Positions 25,801-37,800 of a DNA stretch of 64,000 bases are shown piece after piece. This stretch comes from Bathymodiolus brooksi (Eukaryota; Mollusca; Bivalvia; Mytilida; Modiolidae): assembly GCA_963680875.1 (NCBI GenBank), contig OY804588.1, positions 78,330,829 through 78,394,828 of the forward strand. The letters are read 5' to 3'. Numbering within the stretch: position 1 is the stretch's first letter; each line of letters starts with the position of its first letter. Position numbers and translations under genes: made by a program. The notes beneath the pieces were generated by a model, which made no database searches, was not told where the DNA came from, and worked only from the letters and a program-made list of their open reading frames with translations.

Positions 25801-28800
25801 CACTTATTTCGTGTTTAATGCCACTTTTAAATATAATTTCATTTGTATAATTTGTTATGCCACTTTTAAAAGTTTTTCACTTGTATAAGTTTTAATGCCA
25901 TTTTTAAAGAGTATTTCACTTGTGTAAGTTTTAATGTCACTTTTAAACAGTATTTCACTTGTATAAATTTTAATGCCACATGTTAACAGTATTTCACTTG
26001 GTTTTAATGCTACTTTTCAACAGTATTTCACATCTATTGTCATATGCAGCCTTTGGATCTGATGAGGCATTGTGTTGGAATACATATAGTCAAACCTGCC
26101 TTAAAGGGTGTTAGGGTTAGGTTTTTGGTGTTTAACACCACTTCAAACTCACAACATTAGTGGTGATAGGCACAGATTGCACAGACAGTTGTAAATTCAA
26201 CTACCATCTCAACCACGACGACCCCTTGCCTTAAAGGGCACCTCTATATAACAAACCACTGTCTATAAAGGGCGGCCTAATTATTCTCATTAATGAATAG
26301 TGCATAATTTTAACCTGTACAGTATATAAAGGGCAACTGCTCAAAAAGTGCACATTGTCAAGTTCCCTTGAGTGCCCTTAATGTATAGGTTTGACTGTAA
26401 CTCACATTGAGTGCCCTTTATGTATAGGTTTGACTGTAACTCACCCTGAGTGCCCTTTATGTATAGGTTTGACTGTAGCTCACCCCGAGTGTCCTTTATG
26501 TATAGGTTTGACTGTAACTCACCCTGAGTGCCCTGTATGTATAGGTTTGACTAACTCACACTGAGTGCCCTTTATGTATATGCTTGACTGTAACTCACCC
26601 TGAGTGCCCTTTATGTATAGGTTTGACTAACTCACCTTGAGTGCCCTTTATGTATAGGTTTGACTAACTCACCTTGAGTGCCCTTTATGCATAGGTTTGA
26701 CTGCAACTCATATTGAGTGCCCTTTATGTATAGGTTTGACTGCAACTCACCCTGAGTGCCCTTTATGTATAGGTTTGAATGTAACTCACCTTGAGTGCCC
26801 TTTATGTATAGGTTTGACTGTAACTCACCTTGAGTGCCCTTTATGTATAGGTTTGACTGTAACTCACCTTGAGTGCCCTTTATGTATAGGTTTGAATGTA
26901 ACTCACCTTGAGTGCCCTTTATGTATAGGTTTGACTGTAACTCACCTTGAGTGCCCTTTATTATAGGTTTGATTGTAACTCACCTTGAGTGCCCTTTATG
27001 TATAGGTTTGACTGTATCTCACCTTGAGTGCCCTTTATTTATAGGTTTGACTGTAACTCACCTTGAATGCCCTTTGTGTATATGTTTGACAGTAACTCAC
27101 CTTGAGTGCCCTTTATGTATAGATTTGACTGTAACTCACCTTGACTGCCCTTTATCTATAGGTTTGACTGTAACTCACATTGAGTGCCCTTTATGTATAG
27201 GTTTGACTGTAACTCACCTTGAGTGCCCTTTATCTATAGGTTTGACTGTAACTCACCTTGAGTGCCCTTTATGTATAGGTTTGACTAACACACCTTGAGT
27301 GCCCTTTATGTATAGGTTTGACGGTAACTCACCTTGAGTGCCCTTTATGTATAGGTTTGACTGTAACTCACCCTGAGTGCCCTTTATGTATAGGTTTGAC
27401 TGTAACTCACCTTGAGTGTCGTTTTATGTATAGGTTTGACTGTAACTCACCGCGAGTGCCCTTTATGTATAGGTTTGACTGTAACTCACCTTGAGTGCCC
27501 ATTATTCATGGGTTTGACTAACTCACCTTGAGTGCCCTTTATGTATAGGTTTGACTGTAACTCACCTTGAGTGCCCTTTATGTATATTTTGGCTGTAACT
27601 CACCTTGAGTGCCCTTTATGCATAGGTTTGACTAACTCACCTTGAGTGCCCTTTATGTATAGGTTTGACTGTAACTCACCTTGAGTGCCCTTTATGTTTA
27701 GGTTTGACTAACTCACCTTGAGTGCCCTTTATGCATAGGTTTGACTAACTCACCTTGAGTGCCCTTTTTGTATAGGTTTGACTGTAACTCACCTTGAGTG
27801 CCCTTTATGTATAGGTTTGACTGTAACTCACACCGAGTGCCCTTTATGTATAGGTTTGACTGTAGCTCACCTTGAGTGAATTTTATGTATAAGTTTGACT
27901 GTAACTCACCTTGAGTGCCCTTTATGTATAGGTTTGACTGTAACTCACCTTGAGTGCCCTTTATGTATAGGTTTGACTAACTCACCTTGAGTGCCCTTTA
28001 TGTATAGGTTTGACTGTAACTCACCTTGAGTGCCCTTTATGTATAGGTTTGACTGTAACTCACCTTGAGTGCCCTGTATGTATAGGTTTGACTGTAACTC
28101 ACCTTGAGTGCCCTTTATGTATAGGTTTGACTGTAACTCACCTTGAGTGCCCTTTATGTATAAGTTTGATTGTAACTCACCTTGAGTGCCCTTTATGTAT
28201 AGGTTTGACTGTAACTCACCTTGAGTGCCCTTTGTGTATATGTTTGACTGTAACTCACCTTGAGTGCCCTTTATGTATAGGTTTGACTGTAACTCACCTT
28301 GAGTGCCCTTTATGTATAGGTTTGACTGTAACTCACCTTGAGTGCCCTTTATGTATAGGTTTGACTGTAACTCACCTTGAGTGCCCTTTATGTATAGGTT
28401 TGACTGTAACTCACCTTGAGTGCCCTTTGTGTATATGTTTGACTGTAACTCACCTTGAGTGCCCTTTATGTATAAGTTTGACTGTAACTCACCTTGAGTG
28501 CCCTTTATGTATAGGTTTGACTGTAACTCACCTTGAGTGCCCTTTATGCATAGGTTTGACTAACTAAACTTGAGTGGCCTTTATGTATAGGTTTGACTAA
28601 CTCACCTTGAGTGCCTTTTATGTAGAAGTTTGACTAACTCACCCTGAGTGCCCTTTATGTATAGGTTTGACTAATCCACCTTGAGTGCCCTTTATGTATA
28701 GGTTTGACTGTAACTCACCTTGAGTGCCCTTTATGTATAGGTTTGACTGTAACTCACCTTGAGTGCCCTTTATGTATAGGTTTGACTGTAACTCACCTTG

Positions 28801-31800
28801 AGTGCCGTCTATGTATAAGTTTGACTGTAAATCAACTTGAGTGCCCTTTATGTATAGGTTTGACTGTAACTCACATTGAGTGCCCTTTATGTATAGGTTT
28901 GAGTGTAACTCACCCTGAGTGCCCTTTATAGGTTTGACTGTAACCAACCTTGAGTACCCTTTATGTATAGGTTTGATTGTAACTCACCTTGAGTGCCCTT
29001 TTTGTATAGGTTTGACTGTAACTCACCCCGAGTGCCCTTTATGTATAGGTTTGACTAACTCACCTTGAGTGCCCTGTATGTATAGGTTTGACTGTAACTC
29101 ACCTTGAGTGCCCTTTATGTATAGGTTTGACTGTAACTTACCTGCTTCTTCGATTCCGGCGAACTATTATAAGAGTTCTCACCTTTTTCAAGAAAACCTC
29201 CTGATTGATACAAATGCTTTTTTATCTTAAACAATAGCTAACTGGAACCTACATATATCATGTACATTTTTTGTATTCTTTTATTTTAGTTTAGCTGAGG
29301 TGTCTATGCCAATTTCAACAATATTTCAGTAATACACTATTCACTGTATCGTGGTGGTCAGTTTAATTGATGGTGGAACCAGAGAACATTAAAAAAAAAA
29401 AAAAAAAATAAGCCCCTTTTGACTATGACTCAGTACTGGTATATCACGATTGACGTAACTGCTAGTCCGAGATTCCTCTGCCATCCGATGGCTGTTTTTC
29501 CGACTTGCTGGAGCCGTGGGACGTCAGAGAGCTCTATATACGCAAAACAGCGGATTTGCCGCAGCAACTCTGCGTCAACACATTTCCACGTTTCGTGGCT
29601 ATCGGATTTTATTTTCTATCCGAAACCCTTATATAAATTGCTTCACCAATCATTTTTCTATTCATTCATAACCATCTTACCCTCAGAAAGCGGTGTTACA
29701 CTCCATTACAGCACGATTTTCCCTTAGACCCTATGATTTCGTCATTTCACATCCATTTTAGTACATTTGTCACGTGACTTCGAGAAAACTACGATTACCG
29801 CAATGTATCATGGGAGATGATTTGCATATAAACAAAGAAACAAATATTTTTATTGCCAATCATAGGCGTCTGTTAAGGCAGAACAATTAACATAATATTT
29901 AATACAGTTGATTACATTGATTGGTAACGATTTTAACAGCAATAGTGAATTACAGATAACCATAAAAATAAAATAATCTTACTTTGTCCAATAAAAGGCC
30001 GTTGGCCACTGGTCCCCCGACGCCAAGGTTATATGGTAAGATTAAATTTTGAAACTACTGTAAACTAGACGTTCAGGTGAGTCTGTATCGCTCACCTGAC
30101 TTAAATAATTATGAAAGGGGACCACCCAAGGACCATTTTGAAGTAAAAAAGGGGAGTAATTCTGGTTAGATTAGTCGAAAAATCATCATTATCGAACTTG
30201 ACCTAGATATTCATGAGATACACTTACATACCAAACCTAGTTTCAATCTGACTTTTTGTTCACAAGTTATAATTTGGTAACCAAAAAATTAGCAATTTTG
30301 AAATATAAACCAGAGGCTCTCAAGAGCCTGTATCGTTCACCTGGTAATAAAAAAAACCAATTGGTCCTATGTAAAAACTATGTCCTGCAGTGGTAGTCAT
30401 CTTGGAATTACGATCAACATAAAAAACACAAAGTTTGTAAAGGACCTTCCAATGATTGATGCAGAGTTTAGGTTCAATCAGTGCAATAGCTTCAGAGAAG
30501 AATATATTTCTGTATTTTCCCCATATGGTTCTGTGTTAATACTATGACCTGTGGTGGCAGCCATCTTGGATTTCCGATCGGCATAAAAAACAGAGGACCT
30601 TCCAATGATCATTCCTGGGCAGTTTGGTTTCAACTGTCCAAGTGGTTTCAGAGAAGAAGCATTTTGAAACATTTTTCCCATAGGGTCCAATGTTAAACTA
30701 AGTCCTGCCGTAGCCGCCATTTTGAATTTCATATCAGAATAAAAAACGTATATTTTGTAGAGGACCATTCAATGAACATTCATGTACAGTTTGGCTTTAA
30801 TCATATTTGTAGTTTCTGAGAAGAAGGCATTTGAACATTTTCCCATAGGGTCCAATGTTAATCTATGTCCTGCGGTGGTGGCCATCTTGGATTTCCGATC
30901 GGCATAAAAAACACACACCTTGTAGAGGACCTTCCAATGATCATTCCTGGGCAGTTTGGTTTCAATTATCCAAGTGGTTTCAGAGAAGAAGCGTTTTGAA
31001 ACATTTTCCCCATAGGGTCCAATGTTAAACTAAGTCCTGCCGTAGCCGCCATTTTGAATTTCATATCGGAACAAAAAACGTAAAGTTTGTAGAGGACCAT
31101 CCAATGTACACACATATGGACAGTTTGGCTTTAATCATATTTGTAGTTTCTGAGAAGAAGGCATTTGAACATTTTCCCATAGGGTCCAATGTTAATTTAT
31201 GTCCTGCGGTGGTGGCCATCTTGAATTTTCGATCGGCATAAAAAAATAGAAACTTTGTAGAGGACCTTCCAATGATCATTCCTGGGCAGTTTGGATTCAA
31301 TTGTCCAAGTGGTTTCAGAGAAGAAGCGTTTTGAAACATTTTTCCCATAGGGTCCAATGTTAAACTAAGTCCTGCCGTAGCCGCCATTTTGAATTTCATA
31401 TCGGAACAAAAAACGTACAGTTTGTAGAGGACCATCCAATGAACATTCATGTACAGTTTGGCTTTAATAATATTTGTAGTTTCTGAGAAGATGGCATTTG
31501 AACATTTTCCCATAGGGTCCAATGTTAATCTATGTATTGCGGTGGCGGCCATCTTGGATTTCCGATCGGCATAAAAAACATAAAATTTGTAGAGGACCTT
31601 CCAATGATCATTCCTGGGTAGTTTGGTTTCAACTGTTCTAGTGGTTTCAGAGAAGAAGCGTTTTGAAACATTTCCCCCATAGGGTCCAATGTTAAACTAA
31701 GTCCTGCCGTAGCCGCCATTTTGAATTTCATATCGGAACAAAAAACGTAAAGTTTGTAGAGGACCATTCAATGAACATTCATGTACAGTTTGGCTTTAAT

Positions 31801-34800
31801 CATATTTGTAGTTTCTGAGAAGAAGGCATTTGAACATTTTCCCATAGGGTCCAATGTTAATCTATGTCCTGCGGTGGTGGCCATCTTGGATTTCCGATCG
31901 GCATAAAAAACACACACCTTGTAGAGGACCTTCCAATGATCATTCCTGGGCAGTTTGGTTTCAATTATCCAAGTGGTTTCAGAGAAGAAGCGTTTTGAAA
32001 CATTTTCCCCATAGGGTCCAATGTTAAACTAAGTCCTGCCGTAGCCGCCATTTTGAATTTCATATCGGAACAAAAAACGTAAAGTTTGTAGAGGACCATC
32101 CAATGTACACACATATGGACAGTTTGGCTTTAATCATATTTGTAGTTTCTGAGAAGAAGGCATTTGAACATTTTCCCATAGGGTCCAATGTTAATTTATG
32201 TCCTGCGGTGGTGGCCATCTTGAATTTTCGATCGGCATAAAAAAATAGAAACTTTGTAGAGGACCTTCCAATGATCATTCCTGGGCAGTTTGGATTCAAT
32301 TGTCCAAGTGGTTTCAGAGAAGAAGCGTTTTGAAACATTTTTCCCATAGGGTCCAATGTTAAACTAAGTCCTGCCGTAGCCGCCATTTTGAATTTCATAT
32401 CGGAACAAAAAACGTACAGTTTGTAGAGGACCATCCAATGAACATTCATGTACAGTTTGGCTTTAATAATATTTGTAGTTTCTGAGAAGATGGCATTTGA
32501 ACATTTTCCCATAGGGTCCAATGTTAATCTATGTATTGCGGTGGCGGCCATCTTGGATTTCCGATCGGCATAAAAAACATAAAATTTGTAGAGGACCTTC
32601 CAATGATCATTCCTGGGCAGTTTGGTTTCAACTGTTCTAGTGGTTTCAGAGAAGAAGCGTTTTGAAACATTTCCCCCATAGGGTCCAATGTTAAACTAAG
32701 TCCTGCCGTAGCCGCCATTTTGAATTTCATATCGGAACAAAAAACGTAAAATTTGTAGAGGACCATCTAATGAACATTCATGTACAGTTTGGCTTTAATC
32801 ATATTTGTAGTTTCTGAGAAGAAGGCATTTGAACATTTTCCCATAGGGTCCAATGTTAATCTATGTCCTGCGGTGGTGGCCATCTTGGATTTCCGATCGG
32901 CATAAAAAACACACACCTTGTAGAGGACCTTCCAATGATCATTCCTGGGCAGTTTGGTTTCAATTATCCAAGTGGTTTCAGAGAAGAAGCGTTTTGAAAC
33001 ATTTTTCCCATAGGGTCCAATGTTAAACTAAGTCCTGCCGTAGCCGCCATTTTGAATTTTATATCGGAACAAAAAACGTAAAGTTTGTAGAGGACCATCC
33101 AATGAACATTCATGTACAGTTTGGCTTTAATCATATTTGTAGTTTCTGAGAAGAAGGCATTTGAACATTTTCCCATAGGGTCCAATGTTAATCTATGTCC
33201 TGCGGTGGTGGCCATCTTGGATTTCCGACCGGCATAAAAAACAGAAAATTTGTAGAGGACCTTCCAATGATCATTCCTGGGCAGTTTGGTTTCAACTGTC
33301 CAAGTGGTTTCAGAGAAGAAGCATTTTGAAACATTTTCCCCATAGGGTCCAATGTTAAACTAAGTCCTGCCGTAGCCGCCATTTTGAATTTCATATCGGA
33401 ACAAAAAATGTATAGTTTGTAGAGGACCATCCAATGAACATTCATGTACAGTTTGGCTTTAATCATATTTGTAGTTTCTGAGAAGAAGGCATTTGAACAT
33501 TTTCCCATAGGGTCCAATGTTAATCTATGTCCTGCGGTGGCGGCCATCTTGAATTTCCGATCGGCATAAAAAAACAGAAACTTTGTAGAGGACCTTCCAA
33601 TGATCATTCCTGGGCAGTTTGGTTTCAATTATCCAAGTGGTTTCAGAGAAGAAGCGTTTTGAAACATTTTTCCCATAGGGTCCAATGTTAAACTAAGTCC
33701 TGCCGTAGCCGCCATTTTGAATTTCATATCGGAACAAAAAACGTAAAGTTTGTAGAGGACCATCCAATGAACATTCATGTACAGTTTGGCTTTAATCATA
33801 TTTGTAGTTTCTGAGAAGAAGGCATTTGAACATTTTCCCATAGGGTCCAATGTTAATATATGTATTGCGGTGGCGGCCATCTTGGATTTCCGATCGGCAT
33901 AAAAAACATAAAATTTGTAGAGGACCTTCCAATGATCATTCCTAGGCAGTTTGGTTTCAATTATCCAAGTGGTTTCAGAGAAAAAGCGTTTTGAAACATT
34001 TTTCCCATAGGGTTCAATGTTAAACTAAGTCCTGCCGTAGCCGCCATTTTGAATTTCATACCGGAACAAAAAACGTATTGTTTGTAGAGGACCATCCAAT
34101 GAACATTCATGTACAGTTTGGCTTTAATCATATTTGTAGTTTCTGAGAAGAAGGCATTTGAACATTTTCCCATAGGGTCCAATGTTAATCTATGTCCTGC
34201 GGTGGTGGCCATCTTGAATTTCCGATCGGCATAAAAAAATAGAAACTTTGTAGAGGACCTTCCAATGATCATTCCTGGGCAGTTTGGTTTCAATTATCTA
34301 AGTGGTTTCAGAGAAGAAGCGTTTTGAAACATTTTTCCCATAGGGTCCAATGTTAAACTAAGTCCTGCCGTAGCCGCTATTTCGAATTTCATACCGGAAC
34401 AAAAAACGTAAAATTTGTAGAGGACCATCTAATGAACATTCATGTACAGTTTGGCTTTAATCATATTTGTAGTTTCTGAGTAAAAGGCATTTGAATATTT
34501 TCCCATAGGGTCCAATGTTAATCTATGTCCTGCGGTGGCGGCCATCTTGGATTTCCGATCGGCATAGAAAACAGAAACTTTGTAGAGGACCTTCCAATGA
34601 TCATTCCTGGGCAGTTTGGTTTCAACTGTCCAAGTGGTTTCAGAGAAGAAGCATTTTGAAACATTTTTCCCATAGGGTCCAATGTTAAACTAAGTCCTGC
34701 CGTAGCCGCCATTTTGAATTTCATATCGGAACAAAAAACCTTAAGATTGTAGAGGACCATCCAATGAACATTCATGTACAGTTTGGCTTTAATCATATTT

Positions 34801-37800
34801 GTAGTTTCTGAGAAGAAGGCATTTGAACATTTTCCCATAGGGTCCAATGTTAATCTATGTATTGCGGTGGCGGCCATCTTGGATTTCCGATCGGCATAAA
34901 AAACATAAAATTTCTAAAGGACCTTCCAATGATCATTCCTAGGCAGTTTGGTTTACATTATCCAAGTGGTTTCAGAGAAGAAGCGTTTCGAAACATTTTT
35001 CCCATAGGGTCCAATGTTAAACTAAGTCCTGCCGTAGCCGCCATTTTGAATTTCATACCGGAACAAAAAACGTAAAGTTTGTAGAGGACCATCTAATGAA
35101 CATTCATGTACAGTTTGGCTTTAATCATATTTGTAGTTTCTGAGTAGAAGGCATTTGAATATTTTCCCATAGGGTCCAATGTTAATCTATGTCCTGCGGT
35201 GGCGGCCATCTTGGATTTCCGACCGGCATAAAAAACATAAAATTTGTAGAGGACCTTCCAATGATCATTCCTGGGCAGTTTGGTTTCAACTGTCCAAGTG
35301 GTTTCAGAGAAGAAGCATTTTGAAACATTTTTCCCATAGGGTCCAATGTTAAACTAAGTCCTGCAGTAGCCGCCATTTTGAATTTCATATCGGAACAAAA
35401 AACCTTAAGATTGTAGAGGACCATCCAATGAACATTCATGTACAGTTTGGCTTTAATCATATTTGTAGTTTCTGAGAAGAAGGCATTTGAACATTTTCCC
35501 ATAGGGTCCAATGTTAATCTATGTCCTGCGATGGCGGCCATCTTGGATTTCCGATCGGCATAAAAAACAGTAACTTGGTAAAGGACATTCCAATGATCAT
35601 TCCTTTACAGTTTGGGTTCAGTCAGTTCATTAGTTTCAGAGAAGAAGATCTTTGAAATTTCAGCCAATCAGAGCATATTATTGGCCCTGGCAGCCATATT
35701 GAATATCCGACTGGAACGAAAAACAGTAACTTTGTAGAGGACCATCCAAGGAACATTCCTGCTAAGTTCGGTTCCATTCGGCCAAGTGGTTTCGGAGAAG
35801 AAGCTTGAAATGTGAAAAGTTTACAGACGACAGACGACGGACGCCAAGTGATGGCAATAGTTCACCTGAACCTTTGGTCCAGGTGAACTAAAAAGGATGT
35901 AACTCTGGTAAGATTTGTTGAAAAATGATCGCTATCGACCTTGACCTAGATATTCATGAGATACACTTACATACCAAACCTAGTTTCAATCTGACTATTT
36001 GTTCCCAAGTTATCATCTGGAAATCAAATATTTAGCAATTTTCAGGTATAAAAAGGGGCACAACTCTAGTAAAAATTGTCGAAAAATTGGCATTATCGAA
36101 CTTGACCTAGATATTCATAAGATACACTTACCTGCCATACCTAGCTTCAATCTGACTTTTCATTCACAAGTTATCATCTGGAAACCAATTCGGGACACAC
36201 GGACGAAGTATAAAAAGGGATGTAACTCTAGTAAGATTTGTTGAAAAATGATCGCTATCGAACTTGAACTAGATATTCATGAGATACACTTACATACCAA
36301 ACCTAAATTCAATCTGACTATTTGTTCCCAAGTTATCATCTGGAAACCAAATATTTAGCAATTTTCAGGTATAAAAAGGGGAACAACTCTAGCAAAAATT
36401 GTCGAAAAATTGTCATTATCGAACTTGACCTAGATATTCATAAGATACACTTACCTGCCATACCTAGCTTCAATCTGACTTTTCATTCACAAATTATCAT
36501 CTGGAAACCAATTCGGGACACACGGACGAAGTATAAAAAGGGATGTAACTCTAGTAAGATTTGTTGAAAAATGATCGCTATCGAACTTGAACTAGATATT
36601 CATGAGATACACTTACATACCAAACCTAAATTCAATCTGACTATTTGTTCCCAAGTTATCATCTGGAAACCAAATATTTAGCAATTTTCAGGTATAAAAA
36701 GGGGAACAACTCTAGCAAAAATTGTCGAAAAATTGTCATTATCGAACTTGACCTAGATATTCATAAGATACACTTACATGCCACACCTAGCTTCAATCTG
36801 ACTTTTCATTCACAAGTTATCTTCTGGAAACCAATTCGGGACACACGGACGGATGGACAACACCCATTTCTATAGTTCCCCTTCGACGAAGCGAGGGGGG
36901 ACAAAAAGGGGGGACGTAAGCCATTCCGAAGCCATTGAGTCTTTTTTTTCCAACACATTTTGTATTATTTCCTTCTGCTCTGATTTGAGCTGTAGATGGA
37001 ACTGTTTGTCCTGCAGAATACGCTTTATAACTATGTTGTTGTTTACGTATGCAATTAATTTGGCACGCTGCATTAAGTAGCTCCCATCATGCAATGCGTG
37101 TCTGTCATCATTCGTTTAGTATCGCGAGATCACGTTTGTAGGTTCGAAAATGAAAGTCAACATGGCAAAATGATGGTCTAAGGCAAAATCGTGCTGTAAT
37201 GGAATGTAACACCACTTTCTGAGGGCAAGATGGTTATGAATGAATAGAAATATGATTGGTGAAGCGATTTATATAAGGGTTTCGGATAGAAAATAAAATC
37301 TGATAGCCACGAAACGTGGAAATGTGTCGACGCAGAGTTGCAGTGGCAAATCCGCTGCTTTGCGTATGTAGAGCTCTCTGACGTCCCACGGCTCCAGCAA
37401 GTCGGAAAAAAAAGTCGTCGGACGGCAGAGGTATCTCGGACTACGTAACTACATGCAGAAGACGATTTCCGCTAAACCGGGATCGACATACATAATTTAT
37501 ATTTCCTGCCTTTTATGCTTGTTTTCCGGAAGTGAATAACAACAATGGCGGTTCACTTTGCAAGAAAACTTGATAACTCTTTGTGACATAGCTGTACGTT
37601 AAATATCAGTTCAAAAGAATATTTTTTCTAAAGAAATGAGCAGATCTATGATTTAATGCACTAGATGTTTAAAGAGTTTAATAAAAAGAGTTTGAAGATA
37701 CCAAAGGGGCAATCAGAATCCATATATCGAAGAAGAACAGACAACACAATGGCCAAAAGAAAAAGTACAAAAAGGACAAACAATGATCAAAAGGTCTGCA

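Noticed and set aside
26697..28947. Long frames repeating [13 protein letters not shown], superficially like a zinc-finger or cysteine-rich repeat protein
   Set aside because: They are the 39-bp intronic array read antisense to the gene. 36-bp units and indels break the frame repeatedly, and there is no start or splice logic.
30478..35541. A series of ten minus-strand frames with shared LTLDPMGK segments, resembling a gene family
   Set aside because: They are translations of the dimeric satellite inside a tandem-core mobile element. Frame is kept only because the dimers lack stops by chance.
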